64,000 bases of DNA from Agromyces ramosus (GCF_004216665.1 NZ_SGWY01000002.1:534685-598684), one strand, 5' to 3'. Positions 47,442 through 57,331 are shown, numbered from the stretch's first letter. Made by a program: numbers and translations. The notes: generated from the letters alone by a model not told the origin.

Positions 47442-48050
47442 GTGCGCGTGCTCGGCATCGACCCGGGGCTCACGCGCTGCGGCGTGGGCGTCGTCGACGT
47501 CGATCCGAACCGCACCGCCCGGCTCGTCGACGTGGTCGTGCTGCGATCGCCGGCGGACCTCGACACCCCGCGCCGGCTCGCGAGGATCGCCGACGGGATC
47601 GAGGCGATCATCGAGGAGCACCGGCCGCAGGCCGTCGCGCTCGAGCGCGTCTTCGCCAGGAGCGACGTGTCGACCATCATGGGCACCGCCCAGATCTCGG
47701 GCGTCGCCATGCTCATCGCCGCCCGCCGGGAGCTGCCGGTCGCGCTGCACACGCCGAGCGAGGTCAAGGCCGCGATCACCGGCTACGGCCGTGCCGACAA
47801 GGCCCAGGTTGGTGCGATGGTCGCGCGCATCCTGGGACTCGAGGCCGTGCCGAAGCCGGCGGATGCCGCGGACGCGCTCGCGCTGGCGATCTGCCACGCC
47901 TGGCGCACCGGGGGAGTCGCCGGCGCGGCGGTGCTCGACGCGGCCGCGCCGCCCGTCGAGGGCGCGGCGCTCACGCCGGCCCAGCGCGCATGGATCGCCG
48001 CGGAGCGTTCCGCGGCCGTGTCGGGGGCGGCCCGTAGGGTGAAGGAGTGA
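47442..48050 (+). CDS. ruvC: Holliday junction endonuclease RuvC
   Basis: A 202-residue resolvase that nicks Holliday junctions symmetrically. Acidic catalytic residues are in [14 protein letters not shown] (Asp7), [13 protein letters not shown] (Glu), and [14 protein letters not shown] (two Asp). The GTG start is 10 bp after yebC. The last 4 bases overlap the ruvA GTG. The C-terminal ~35 residues are longer and Ala-rich than in E. coli. A TAGGGT hexamer inside the 3' end may drive ruvA separately. Confidence 0.97.
   Translation: MRVLGIDPGLTRCGVGVVDVDPNRTARLVDVVVLRSPADLDTPRRLARIADGIEAIIEEHRPQAVALERVFARSDVSTIMGTAQISGVAMLIAARRELPVALHTPSEVKAAITGYGRADKAQVGAMVARILGLEAVPKPADAADALALAICHAWRTGGVAGAAVLDAAAPPVEGAALTPAQRAWIAAERSAAVSGAARRVKE
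48035..48040 (+). promoter_or_regulatory. Internal -10 element before ruvA
   Basis: TAGGGT inside the end of ruvC, six bases before the ruvA GTG at 48047. It could permit leaderless ruvAB transcripts; GAAGGA may instead serve as a ribosome site. Confidence 0.4.
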
Positions 48051-48667
48051 TCTCCTCTCTCCGCGGCCGCGTGCTCACGGCGGCCGGCAACTCGGTCGTG
48101 ATCGAGGTCGGCGGCGTGGGGTTCCATGTGAACGCCACACCCGCGCTCGCCCTCGCCAGCCGCCCGGGTGAAGAGATCACGGTGCACACGAGCCTCATCG
48201 TGCGCGAGGACGCGCTGACCCTGTTCGGGTTCGCCTCGCGCGACGAGCTCGACGTCTTCGAACTGCTCATCGGCGTCACCGGCGTCGGCCCGAAGTCGGC
48301 GCTCGGCGTGCTCTCCGCGCTCTCGCCCGAGCAGGTGGCCGCGGCCGTGCAGGGCGACGACGACGCCGTGTTCCGCAAGGTGAGCGGCATCGGGCCGAAG
48401 ACCGCCAAGCTGATCACGGTGTCGCTGGCGGGCAAGCTCGTCGCGACCACGACGAGGCCGGCTCCCGCCGCCGTCGTCACGGGCGGCGTCGCCGAGAGCG
48501 TCCTCGCCGCGCTCACCGGGCTCGGCTGGTCGGAGCGCGTCGCCGCCGACGCGGTCGACGAGACGATGGCCGCGGCATCCGAGGTCGAGGCGGCATCCGT
48601 TCCCGCGGTGCTCCGCCTGACCCTTTCGCGCCTGGGTCCCGCCCAGCAGACCGGGAGGGCGAGATGA
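48047..48667 (+). CDS. ruvA: Holliday junction branch migration protein RuvA
   Basis: A 206-residue RuvA that tetramerises on the junction and recruits RuvB. The N-terminal OB fold is [20 protein letters not shown]. Helix-hairpin-helix motifs are [19 protein letters not shown] and [20 protein letters not shown]. The C-terminal domain contacts RuvB. GTG start, 4-bp overlaps with both ruvC and ruvB. Confidence 0.98.
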   Translation: MISSLRGRVLTAAGNSVVIEVGGVGFHVNATPALALASRPGEEITVHTSLIVREDALTLFGFASRDELDVFELLIGVTGVGPKSALGVLSALSPEQVAAAVQGDDDAVFRKVSGIGPKTAKLITVSLAGKLVATTTRPAPAAVVTGGVAESVLAALTGLGWSERVAADAVDETMAAASEVEAASVPAVLRLTLSRLGPAQQTGRAR

Positions 48668-49725
48668 GCCGCGGCCTCGACGACGACGACCTCGACGTCG
48701 ATCTCACCGATCCGGTGCTCGCCTCCGAGGCCGAGCTCGCGTTCGAGGGCGCCCTGCGGCCGCGCAGCCTCGCGGAGTTCGTCGGGCAGACCCGCGTGCG
48801 CGGGCAGCTGCAGCTGCTGCTCACGGCCGCCACACTGCAGCAGCGCACGCCCGACCACATCCTGCTCGCCGGCCCGCCCGGGCTCGGCAAGACGACGCTG
48901 GCCATGATCGTGGCCCACGAAGGAGGCCGGCCGCTGCGCATGTCGAGTGGCCCCGCCATCCAGCACGCGGGCGACCTGGCCGCCATCCTCAGCTCGCTCG
49001 TGCCCGGCGAGGTCCTGTTCATCGACGAGATCCACCGCATGGCGAGGTCGGCCGAGGAGATGCTCTACCTCGCGATGGAGGACTTCCGCATCGACATCAT
49101 GGTGGGCAAGGGCGCGGGGGCCACGTCGGTTCCGCTCGACCTCGCGCCGTTCACCCTCGTCGGCGCCACGACTCGTTCGGGCCTGCTGCCGAACCCACTG
49201 CGCGACCGCTTCGGGTTCACCGCGCACCTCGAGTTCTACGACGAGGCCGAGCTCGAGCAGGTGCTGTCGAGGGCGGCCAGGATGCTCGGGCTCGCCGTCG
49301 ACGGGGAGGCGCTCGCCGAGATCGCCGGGCGCTGCCGTGGAACGCCCCGCATCGCCAACCGGCTGCTGCGCCGCGTGCGCGACTACGCGCTCGTGCACGG
49401 ACGCGACGCCGACGTGGAGGCCGTGCGAGCGGCTCTCGACCTCTACGACGTCGATGCGCTCGGCCTCGACCGACTCGACCGGGCCGTGATGCAGACGATC
49501 CTCACGAGGTTCGGTGGAGGGCCGGTCGGACTCAACACCCTCGCCGTCTCCGTGGGCGAGGAGTCGGAGACCATCGAGGCCGTCGTGGAGCCCTTCCTGG
49601 TGCGCATCGGGCTCATCACGCGCACGCCTCGCGGCAGGGTCGCGACCCCTGCGGCGTGGCGCCACTTCGGGCTCGCGGAGCGGGCCCCCGAGGGCGCAGC
49701 GACCCTTCCCATCGATGACCTATAA
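48664..49725 (+). CDS. ruvB: Holliday junction branch migration helicase RuvB
   Basis: A 353-residue AAA+ motor. Walker A is [15 protein letters not shown], Walker [18 protein letters not shown], sensor 1 [19 protein letters not shown], and the winged-helix C-domain contains [21 protein letters not shown] overlaps ruvA by 4 bp. The stop overlaps a TATAAT -10 for yajC. Confidence 0.98.
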   Translation: MSRGLDDDDLDVDLTDPVLASEAELAFEGALRPRSLAEFVGQTRVRGQLQLLLTAATLQQRTPDHILLAGPPGLGKTTLAMIVAHEGGRPLRMSSGPAIQHAGDLAAILSSLVPGEVLFIDEIHRMARSAEEMLYLAMEDFRIDIMVGKGAGATSVPLDLAPFTLVGATTRSGLLPNPLRDRFGFTAHLEFYDEAELEQVLSRAARMLGLAVDGEALAEIAGRCRGTPRIANRLLRRVRDYALVHGRDADVEAVRAALDLYDVDALGLDRLDRAVMQTILTRFGGGPVGLNTLAVSVGEESETIEAVVEPFLVRIGLITRTPRGRVATPAAWRHFGLAERAPEGAATLPIDDL

Positions 49726-49726
49726 T
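49721..49726 (+). promoter_or_regulatory. Consensus -10 (TATAAT) for yajC-secDF
   Basis: A perfect TATAAT overlapping the ruvB stop codon. Predicted start near 49733, leader about 65 nt. I see no good -35. Confidence 0.5.
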
Positions 49727-49797
49727 CCATTGAGGCTTCGTCCTCAACGCCGTCGACTTCGTGCGGCACGCCGCACACCGGAAGGTACCTCCCCCTC

Positions 49798-50178
49798 ATG
49801 ACGTTCGATCCGTTCACTATCATCATGCTCGCCGTCCTGGCGGTGCTGATCTTCTTCATGTTCCGCAACTCGCGCAAGCGTCAGGCCGACGCGCGTGAGC
49901 TGCAGTCGAAGGTCCAGCCGGGCGCGAAGGTGATGACCAACTTCGGCGTCTTCGGCACCATCCTCTCCATGGACGAGGAGGAGAACCAGGTCCTCCTCGA
50001 GACCTCGCCCGGCACGGTGCTCACGGTGCACCGGCAGACCATCGCCCGGGTCGTGGAGCCGGCCGAGGTCGAGGCCGTGACCGAGGTCGGCCCGGCAAAC
50101 GGCGAGCCCGAGTTCGGCGAGCGCGTCGACGACACCCCCAACGACGAGGCGCCCGAGACCAAGAAGTCGGACGACTAA
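49798..50178 (+). CDS. yajC: Preprotein translocase accessory subunit YajC
   Basis: A 126-residue membrane protein. A single N-terminal helix (residues 6-21, TIIMLAVLAVLIFFMF) is followed by basic RNSRKRQ and the conserved cytoplasmic QPGAKVMTNFGVFGTILSMD. It associates with SecDF at the Sec channel. The acidic tail (DDTPNDEAPETKKSDD) is typical of actinobacteria. secD follows after 67 bp. Confidence 0.95.
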   Translation: MTFDPFTIIMLAVLAVLIFFMFRNSRKRQADARELQSKVQPGAKVMTNFGVFGTILSMDEEENQVLLETSPGTVLTVHRQTIARVVEPAEVEAVTEVGPANGEPEFGERVDDTPNDEAPETKKSDD

Positions 50179-50245
50179 GGCTCCCCAACCCCCGTGGCTC
50201 GGCCCGCGCGATGTCGCGCGGGCTCCAGCAGAGAAAGCAGAACCA

Positions 50246-51979
50246 GTGGCTGCACCATCCAAGCGGTCATCCCGGCCGACCCCCGTTCGCAAGGCCTGGC
50301 GATCGCTCACCTGGCTCGGCGTCATCATCGTCGGCCTGTTCGCGATCAACGCGGCCGGAGTGATCTGGGGCGGCGGCTCGTGGACGCCCAAGCTCGCCCT
50401 CGACCTCGAGGGCGGCACGCAGATCATCCTCGAGCCGAAGGTCGAGACCGGCCAGTCGGTCTCGCAGGAGCAGCTCGACCAGGCGGTCTCGATCATCCGG
50501 CAGCGCGTCGACGCGTCGGGCGTCGCCGAGGCCGAGATCAACACCGAGGGATCGAACGTCGTCGTCCGCATCCCCGGTGAGCTCGACGACCAGACCCGCG
50601 ACCGCATCGAGTCGTCGGCCAAGCTCGAGCTGCGGGCGGTGCTGCTCGCGGATGCCGCGACGACGCAGTCGGTCGACCCCACCGAGAGCCCCGCGCCGAC
50701 CGAGCCCGCAGAGGAGCTCGAGTCGACCCCTACCACCGAGCCGACCGACGGCAGCGACCCGGCGTGGATCACCCCCGCCCTGCAGGACGAGTTCGACAAC
50801 TTCGACTGCGCGACCCTCGACGAGGCCGACACCAACGTCGCGCCCGCCGACGAGCCGCTCGTCACCTGCGACGTCAGCCGCACCGCGAAGTACCTGCTCG
50901 GCCCGGTCGAGGCCAGCGGCGAGAACATCGTGAACGCGACCAACGGCATGGTCACCACCCAGACCGGCGCCAGCACCGGCCAGTGGGCCGTGAACATCCA
51001 GTTCGACGAGCAGGGCACCGAGGACTTCGGCGAGGTCAGCACGCGCCTGTTCGGCCTCAACGGCCAGACGCCGCGCGACCAGTTCGCATTCGTGCTCGAC
51101 GGAGCCGTGCTGACGGCGCCCCAGATGAACGGGGCGATCACCGACGGGCGCCCGCAGATCACCGGCAACTTCACGCAGGAGTCGTCGAAGTCGCTCGCCG
51201 ACCAGCTCAAGTTCGGCGCCCTGCCGATCAGCTTCACCGTGCAGTCCTCCGACACGATCTCGGCGACGCTCGGCACCTCGCAGCTCCAGTCCGGCCTCAT
51301 CGCCGGCCTCATCGGCCTCATCCTGGTCGTGATCTACACGCTCTTCCAGTACCGGGCGCTCGGGTCCGTCACGATCGCGTCGCTCGCGATCGTGGGCCTG
51401 GTCACCTACCTCATGATCACGATCCTGTCGTGGCGGGAGGGTTACCGCCTCTCGCTGGCGGGCATCGCGGGCCTCATCGTGGCGATCGGCTTCACGGCGG
51501 ACTCGTTCATCGTGTACTTCGAACGCGTACGCGACGAGCTCCGCGACGGCCGGCCGCTCGTCGGCGCCGTCGAGGCCGGATGGAAGCGCGCCTTCCGCAC
51601 GATCCTCGCCTCGAAGGGCGTCAACCTGCTCGCGGCGGTGGTGCTCTTCATCCTCGCGGTCGGCAGCGTGAAGGGCTTCGCGTACACGCTCGGTCTCACG
51701 ACGATCATCGACGTGGTCGTGGTGATCCTGTTCACCCACCCGATGCTGCAGCTGCTCGCGCAGACCAGGTTCTTCTCGAGCGGCAACCCATGGTCGGGGC
51801 TCGACCCCAATGCTCTGGGTGCCGTCTACCGTGGCCGCGCCGAGTTCCGCAAGCCCGTCGCAGTGCCCGCGAGCAAGGTCGCCTCGAGCTCGAAGGAGGC
51901 GCAGAAGCGCCAGACCATCGCAGAACGCAAGGCCACCGCGAGCGTCGGCAGTGGGACGAGCGAAGGCAAGGAGTCCTGA
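50246..51979 (+). CDS. secD: Protein translocase subunit SecD
   Basis: A 577-residue RND-type membrane protein that uses proton motive force to help proteins leave the Sec channel. TM1 is followed by KLALDLEGGTQIILEPKVE (the D1 motif) and a periplasmic P1 domain. An 85-150 base segment there encodes a Pro/Glu/Thr-rich insert (50669-50760). The C-terminal bundle has five helices with VAIGFTADSFIVYFERVRDE. GTG start with a weak purine-rich site. The stop overlaps the secF ATG. Confidence 0.97.
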   Translation: MAAPSKRSSRPTPVRKAWRSLTWLGVIIVGLFAINAAGVIWGGGSWTPKLALDLEGGTQIILEPKVETGQSVSQEQLDQAVSIIRQRVDASGVAEAEINTEGSNVVVRIPGELDDQTRDRIESSAKLELRAVLLADAATTQSVDPTESPAPTEPAEELESTPTTEPTDGSDPAWITPALQDEFDNFDCATLDEADTNVAPADEPLVTCDVSRTAKYLLGPVEASGENIVNATNGMVTTQTGASTGQWAVNIQFDEQGTEDFGEVSTRLFGLNGQTPRDQFAFVLDGAVLTAPQMNGAITDGRPQITGNFTQESSKSLADQLKFGALPISFTVQSSDTISATLGTSQLQSGLIAGLIGLILVVIYTLFQYRALGSVTIASLAIVGLVTYLMITILSWREGYRLSLAGIAGLIVAIGFTADSFIVYFERVRDELRDGRPLVGAVEAGWKRAFRTILASKGVNLLAAVVLFILAVGSVKGFAYTLGLTTIIDVVVVILFTHPMLQLLAQTRFFSSGNPWSGLDPNALGAVYRGRAEFRKPVAVPASKVASSSKEAQKRQTIAERKATASVGSGTSEGKES

Positions 51980-52998
51980 TGGCCAACCGGCTCACCACAT
52001 TCGGCAACGACCTCTACACGGGCAAGCGCTCGTTCAACTTCGTCGGCGGCCGCAAGAAGTGGTACGCGATCGCGGGCGTGCTGATCATCCTCACGGTCCT
52101 GATCCCCGTGCTGCGCGGGATCAACTTCAGCATCGAGTTCCGCGGCGGTTCGCAGTTCCAGATCGCGGGCATCGAGAACGCCACGCCCGAGCCCGCGATC
52201 GACGCGGTGGCGTCGGTCGTGCCCGAGGCCGACTCGCACGTCACGATCGTCGGCGGCGACGGGGTGCGGGTGCAGACCGACCAACTCGAGCAGGCCGACT
52301 CGCGGGCGGTCACGACCGCCCTCGCCGAGGCGTACGGCGTCCCCGAGTCGGAGGTCACGTCGTCGTTCATCGGCCCGAGCTGGGGTGCGGATGTCACGAG
52401 GCAGGCGCTCGTCGGTCTCGTCGCGTTCCTCCTGCTCGCGGGCGTCATCATGGCGATCTACTTCCGCACCTGGAAGATGTCGCTGGCGGCGATCCTCGCG
52501 CTCATCGGCGACCTCATCGTCACGGTCGGCATCTACGCCGCGGTCGGCTTCGAGATCAGCCCCGCGGCCACGATCGGCATCCTGACGATCCTCAGCTACT
52601 CGCTCTACGACACGGTGGTGGTGTTCGACAAGATCCGCGAGAACACCGCGGAAGACGGCCAGGAGTCGCGCCGCACGTTCGCCGAGTCGGTGAACCTCGC
52701 CGTGAACCAGACCCTCGTGCGCTCCATCAACACGAGTGTCGTGGCGGCGCTGCCGGTCGCGGCGATCCTCTTCATCGGCGCCGGGGTGCTCGGGGCCGAC
52801 ACCCTGCGCGACATCTCCCTCGCACTGCTGATCGGCATCATCGTGGGAACGTGGTCGACCGTCTTCATCGCCGCGCCGCTGTACTCGCAGCTGCGCGAGG
52901 GCGAGCCGGCCATCCATCGCCACGACCAGAAGGTGCTGAAGGAGCGCGAGCGCGCGGCATCCGCGACGAGCAACGCCGAGGCGCTGCCGACCGTGTGA
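51979..52998 (+). CDS. secF: Protein translocase subunit SecF
   Basis: A 339-residue partner of SecD with six transmembrane helices. Motifs are INFSIEFRGGSQFQI after TM1 and ILSYSLYDTVVVFDKIREN in the C-terminal bundle (the conserved proton-relay Asp and Arg). ATG at 51979 shares one base with the secD stop (TGATG), so the two are coupled. Hydrophilic tail KVLKERERAASATSN. Confidence 0.97.
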   Translation: MANRLTTFGNDLYTGKRSFNFVGGRKKWYAIAGVLIILTVLIPVLRGINFSIEFRGGSQFQIAGIENATPEPAIDAVASVVPEADSHVTIVGGDGVRVQTDQLEQADSRAVTTALAEAYGVPESEVTSSFIGPSWGADVTRQALVGLVAFLLLAGVIMAIYFRTWKMSLAAILALIGDLIVTVGIYAAVGFEISPAATIGILTILSYSLYDTVVVFDKIRENTAEDGQESRRTFAESVNLAVNQTLVRSINTSVVAALPVAAILFIGAGVLGADTLRDISLALLIGIIVGTWSTVFIAAPLYSQLREGEPAIHRHDQKVLKERERAASATSNAEALPTV

Positions 52999-53043
52999 TG
53001 TTCGCCTCGGGCGAGAGTGGCACGGAGCACGCCCCGGAACGGC

Positions 53044-53049
53044 GATAAT
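53044..53049 (+). promoter_or_regulatory. -10 element for the (p)ppGpp synthetase gene
   Basis: GATAAT, 20 bases before the start codon. A GGAGG ribosome site lies between. The -35 is not evident. Confidence 0.35.
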
Positions 53050-53069
53050 TGAGTTCTGGAGGTGGGCGT

Positions 53070-55322
53070 ATGACCGAGGCGGGAGTCAACTCGACCGCTT
53101 CGCTGCGCCGCCTGGTGCCACGGATCTTCTCGAAGGCCCAGCCCTCGGGTGCCGTGGACACCCTCATGCGAACGGTTCGGATGCATCATCCGAAGGCCGA
53201 CCTCGGGCTCATCGAGCGCGCCTACACCGTCGCCGAACGCGCCCACGAGGGCCAGAAGCGCAAGAGCGGCGAGCCGTACATCACGCACCCGATCGCGGTC
53301 GCGCAGATCCTCGCCGACCTCGGGATCGGGCCCAAGACGGTCGCCGCGGCGCTCCTGCACGACACCGTCGAGGACACGGCGTACACGCTCGACCAGGTGC
53401 GCGCCGACTTCGGCGACGAGATCGCGATGCTCGTCGACGGCGTCACGAAGCTCGACAAGGTCAAGTACGGCGACTCTACCCAGGCCGAGACCGTGCGCAA
53501 GATGATCGTCGCGATGTCGAAGGACATCCGGGTGCTCATCATCAAGCTCGCCGACCGCCTGCACAACGCCCGCACCTGGGGCTTCGTGCCGGCCGAGTCC
53601 GCGGCGCGCAAGGCCACCGAGACCCTCGAGATCTACGCGCCGCTCGCGCACCGACTCGGTATCCAGGCGATCAAGCTGGAGCTCGAGGACCTCTCGTTCG
53701 CCGTGCTCTACCCGAAGCTGTACGCCGAGATCGAGAGCCTCGTGAAGCAGCGCACCCCGCAGCGCGAGGAGTTCGTGCAGACGGTCATCGACATGGTCGG
53801 CGAGGACCTCAAGACCGCGAAGATCCGTGGCAAGGTCATGGGCCGCCCCAAGCAGTACTACTCGATCTACCAGAAGATGATCGTGCGCGGGCGCGACTTC
53901 GACGAGATCTACGACCTCGTCGGCATCCGCGTGCTCGTCAACTCGGTGCGCGACTGCTACGCGATCCTCGGCTCGATCCACGCGCGGTGGACGCCGCTGC
54001 CCGGCCGGTTCAAGGACTACATCGCCACGCCGAAGTTCAACCTCTACCAGTCCCTCCACACGACGGTGATCGGCCCGAAGGGCCGCGCCGTCGAGATCCA
54101 GATCCGCACCCACGACATGCACCAACGCGCCGAATTCGGCGTCGCCGCGCACTGGAAGTACAAGGAGCGGATGAACTCCGGTCGTGCGACGGACGCCGCG
54201 AGCGCCCACGACACCGACATGGCGTGGCTCGCCCACATCTCCGACTGGCAGGCCGAGACGGCCGACCCGGGGGAGTTCCTCGACTCGCTGCGGTTCGAGA
54301 TCGGCGCGAAGGAGGTCTACGTCTTCACGCCGAAGGGTCGCGTGATCGGCCTGCCCTCTGGTGCGACCCCGGTCGACTTCGCGTATGCGGTGCATACCGA
54401 GGTGGGCCACCGCACCATGGGCGCGAAGGTCAACGGCCGTCTGGTGCCGCTCGAGAGCGAGCTGTCCAGTGGCGACGTGGTCGAGGTGTTCACGTCGAAG
54501 AACCCCGACTCCGGACCGAGCAAGGACTGGCTCACGTTCGTGAAGAGCCCCCGGGCGCGGAACAAGATCCGGCAGTGGTTCACCAAGGAGCGTCGCGACG
54601 AGGCGATCGAGCAGGGCCGCGACGCCATCGCCCGGGCGATGCGCAAGCAGAACCTGCCGCTCCAGAAGCTCATGAGCCAGGAGTCGTTCGCCGAGGTCGC
54701 CGCGCAGCTGCGCTACGACGACGTGTCGTCGCTGTACGCCGCGGTCGGCGAGGGCCATGTCTCGACCCAGTCGGTGCTCGAGAAGGTCGTGGCGCTCGTC
54801 CGCGACGTCGACGAGGGCGACGAGCCCGACCTGCCGATCCCGGTGCGCTCTCGCCCTCTGCCCCGGAACTCGGACTCCGGCGTGCTCGTTCGCGGGGCTC
54901 CCGACATCCTCGTGAAGCTCGCCCGATGCTGCACCCCGGTGCCGGGCGACGAGATCATCGGCTTCATCACGCGCGGTGCCGGGGTGTCGGTGCACCAGGC
55001 CAATTGCCACAACGTGCAGTCGCTGATGCGGGAGCCCGAGCGGATGATCGACGTCGAGTGGGCACCGAGCTCCAAGAGCGTGTTCCTCGTGCAGATCCAG
55101 ATCGAGGCGCTCGACCGGGCCGGACTGCTCTCCGACGTCACGCGCGTGCTCTCGGAGCACCACGTGAACATCCTGTCTGCGAACGTGTCGACCTCGACCG
55201 ATCGCCTGGCCCTCAGCCGGTTCGTCTTCGAGATGGGCGATACCACGCACCTCGATCGCGTGCTCAACGCCGTGCGACGGATCGACGCCGTCTACGACGT
55301 CTACCGCGTGAGCGACGGCTGA
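53070..55322 (+). CDS. rsh: Bifunctional (p)ppGpp synthetase/hydrolase (RSH)
   Basis: A 750-residue RelA/SpoT homologue. The HD hydrolase domain has THPIAVAQILADLG, ALLHDTVEDTAYTL and IKLADRLHNARTW. The synthetase domain has GRPKQYYSIYQKM, YDLVGIRVLVNS and RFKDYIATPKFNLYQSLHTT. TGS (VYVFTPKGRVIGLPSGATPV), a cysteine-containing conserved region (LARCCTPVPGDEIIGF) and a C-terminal ACT domain follow. Both activities should be intact. It senses starvation at the ribosome. The ATG has TCTGGAGG upstream. Its 3' end overlaps a convergent gene by 22 bp. No apt precedes it. Confidence 0.97.
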   Translation: MTEAGVNSTASLRRLVPRIFSKAQPSGAVDTLMRTVRMHHPKADLGLIERAYTVAERAHEGQKRKSGEPYITHPIAVAQILADLGIGPKTVAAALLHDTVEDTAYTLDQVRADFGDEIAMLVDGVTKLDKVKYGDSTQAETVRKMIVAMSKDIRVLIIKLADRLHNARTWGFVPAESAARKATETLEIYAPLAHRLGIQAIKLELEDLSFAVLYPKLYAEIESLVKQRTPQREEFVQTVIDMVGEDLKTAKIRGKVMGRPKQYYSIYQKMIVRGRDFDEIYDLVGIRVLVNSVRDCYAILGSIHARWTPLPGRFKDYIATPKFNLYQSLHTTVIGPKGRAVEIQIRTHDMHQRAEFGVAAHWKYKERMNSGRATDAASAHDTDMAWLAHISDWQAETADPGEFLDSLRFEIGAKEVYVFTPKGRVIGLPSGATPVDFAYAVHTEVGHRTMGAKVNGRLVPLESELSSGDVVEVFTSKNPDSGPSKDWLTFVKSPRARNKIRQWFTKERRDEAIEQGRDAIARAMRKQNLPLQKLMSQESFAEVAAQLRYDDVSSLYAAVGEGHVSTQSVLEKVVALVRDVDEGDEPDLPIPVRSRPLPRNSDSGVLVRGAPDILVKLARCCTPVPGDEIIGFITRGAGVSVHQANCHNVQSLMREPERMIDVEWAPSSKSVFLVQIQIEALDRAGLLSDVTRVLSEHHVNILSANVSTSTDRLALSRFVFEMGDTTHLDRVLNAVRRIDAVYDVYRVSDG

Positions 55323-55909
55323 TCGCCATCGCGCGCTGAACGCCGCCCGGATTCCGCCAGCTCGAGCCGCCTGCGGGCCGCCGCCCGGTGCGGCATCCGG
55401 ACGGCGGCATCGAGTCGCTCGTGCAGTGCCGTCGCGAGCGCGGGCCGCTCGACCTGCAGGGCGCCGACCACGCCCACGACCACGTCGTCGTCGAGGCTCG
55501 GATCGCGAAGCAGGTCGAACGCGGTGCGCGTCGGCGAGGTGCACCGGTGGTCGCCGAACCGCACGATGTCGTCGTCGTCGATGCGGACCTCGCGGACGAG
55601 CGTTCGAGGGCGGTCGACGACGGCGATCCTGGCATCGAGCGGCACGCAGAACTGCGCGACCGTCGGGGCATCGTCGATCGCCCCGTGCACCCACGCCGCC
55701 GACATCCGCTCGATGATGAGCGAGCGGGGCGATCGCATGGACAGGACCATGGCTCGGAATGCCGGGTGGTCGGGTTCGTCGACCGGTGCCCAGGCATGGT
55801 CGATCACGAAGAGCTCGCCGTCGAGTCGCGCGGCGCAGAGCTCGGCGAGCGGAAGGTGATCGGTGCCGAGCACCGCGGGAAGCCGGGCCATGAGGTCATG
55901 CTGCGGCAT
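55301..55909 (-). CDS. Hypothetical protein, AbiEi-antitoxin-like
   Basis: A 202-residue protein. The middle has MSAAWVHGAI and the conserved CTSPTRTAFDLLRD, reminiscent of the AbiEi-type (type IV antitoxin-like) and DUF559-linked proteins common in actinobacteria. No AbiEii toxin or nuclease neighbour is present. The N-terminal winged-helix part is weakly conserved by eye. The start at 55909 is an ATG without an obvious ribosome site. Its stop codon lies inside the end of rsh (22 bp overlap, convergent). Confidence 0.65.
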   Translation of the reverse strand: MPQHDLMARLPAVLGTDHLPLAELCAARLDGELFVIDHAWAPVDEPDHPAFRAMVLSMRSPRSLIIERMSAAWVHGAIDDAPTVAQFCVPLDARIAVVDRPRTLVREVRIDDDDIVRFGDHRCTSPTRTAFDLLRDPSLDDDVVVGVVGALQVERPALATALHERLDAAVRMPHRAAARRRLELAESGRRSARDGDQPSLTR

Positions 55910-56011
55910 CCGGCCGTCTGCGCACCGCGTGACGATCGAACTGTGGAGAACGTCGGTCGTCGTCGGAGGGCGCGGTCGAGTGGGCCGCGTCGCCTCGGTG
56001 GTGTCGGCCGG

Positions 56012-57244
56012 TCAGCCGCCGACGGCCTTCAGCCACGCACGACGCGCCTCGAGGGCCTCGCGCGCCGACGCGATCGCCTTCTGGTCGCCCGCCGCCTCGG
56101 CCGCGGCGAGCTCGGCCTCGAGCTTCGCGATCGCGTCCTGCAGCTGGCCGAGCATGCCCTCGGAGCGCGCCTTCTTCTCGGGGTCCTCCCGCTGCCAGCG
56201 CTCGTCCTCGAGCGAGCGCACGTGCGTCTCGACCTTGCGCAGGCGGTCCTCGACCGGCCGCACCTGGTCGCGCGGCACCCGGCCGATCTCGTCCCAGCTG
56301 CGCTGGACGCGGTTCAGTGCGTTGCGCGCCTGCTTGGGATCGGTGACCGTGAGGAGCTTCTCGGCCTCGTCGAGCAGTGCGAGCTTCTCGGTGAGGTTGG
56401 CGCGGTACGCCTCGTCCTCCTGCGCGTCGACCTCGGCCTTGGCCTGGAAGAGCACGTCTCCCGCCGCCTTGAACTTCGCCCACAGGGCGTCGTCGAGCTT
56501 CTTGCCGGCGCGGCCGGCCTGCTTCCATTCGTCGAGCAGGGCACGGTAGTCGGCGACCGCGTCGCCACCACGCGGGGCGAGCGCCTCGGCGCGCTCGATG
56601 AGCGCCTGCTTGCGGGCCCGCACGTCGCGATGTGCGGCGTCGAGCTCGGCGAAGAACGCCTTGCGGTGCTGCTCGATGGTGGAGCGCGCGGTGCGGAAGC
56701 GCTTCCAGAGCTCGTTCGCCTCGTTCTTCGGCAGGCGCGGGCCGTCCTGCTGGTGCTGCTGCCAGCTCGCGAAGAGGGCGTCGAGCTCGGCGGTCGCCTG
56801 CTTCCACTGGGTCTTGGCGGGGTCCTGCGCCGCGAGCGCCTCGGCCTGCTCGACGATCCGGGTGCGCTCGGCGATCGCCTCGTCGAGCGCGGCCTTCGAC
56901 TCGGCCTGCTGCTGCTCGGTGAGCTCCTTGGCCGTGCCGGAGAGCGCCTCGAGACGGCGGGCGAGGGCGTCGAGGTCGCCGACCGCGTGCGCCCCGGCGA
57001 CGGACTCGCGGAGGTTGGTCACGGCCTTGGCGACATCCGCTGCCGGTGCGCCCCGACGCGCGCGCTGCTCGAGGAGGCCGACCTGGCCCGCGAGGTCGGC
57101 GTACTTCCGCTCGAAGTAGGCGAGGGCCTCCTCAGGCGTGGCGTCGGGGTACTGGCCGACCTCTCGCTCGCCGTCGGCGGTGCGTACGAAGACGGTGCCC
57201 GTCTCGTCGACGCGGCCCCACGGTTGCTGCTCTGAATCGGTCAC
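56012..57244 (-). CDS. DUF349 domain protein
   Basis: A 410-residue, almost entirely helical, highly charged protein. It contains repeated DUF349-type units: QWKQATAELDALFASWQQH, ELWKRFRTARSTIEQHRKAF, EWKQAGRAGKKLDDALWAKF, KAAGDVLFQAKAEVDAQEDE. Coiled-coil heptads extend to the C-terminus. The family is widespread in actinobacteria; its role is unknown. The GTG start at 57244 has CAGGGT six bases upstream, a -10-like hexamer. It follows the cyclophilin gene on the same strand after 87 bp. Confidence 0.9.
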   Translation of the reverse strand: MTDSEQQPWGRVDETGTVFVRTADGEREVGQYPDATPEEALAYFERKYADLAGQVGLLEQRARRGAPAADVAKAVTNLRESVAGAHAVGDLDALARRLEALSGTAKELTEQQQAESKAALDEAIAERTRIVEQAEALAAQDPAKTQWKQATAELDALFASWQQHQQDGPRLPKNEANELWKRFRTARSTIEQHRKAFFAELDAAHRDVRARKQALIERAEALAPRGGDAVADYRALLDEWKQAGRAGKKLDDALWAKFKAAGDVLFQAKAEVDAQEDEAYRANLTEKLALLDEAEKLLTVTDPKQARNALNRVQRSWDEIGRVPRDQVRPVEDRLRKVETHVRSLEDERWQREDPEKKARSEGMLGQLQDAIAKLEAELAAAEAAGDQKAIASAREALEARRAWLKAVGG

Positions 57245-57331
57245 GGCCTCACCCTGTCGTGGTCGGATGCCGCCCCACGGGCGGCGTTGACGGCATCAAG
57301 CCTATTGCACCGCCCGAGGGCGGGACCGTCG

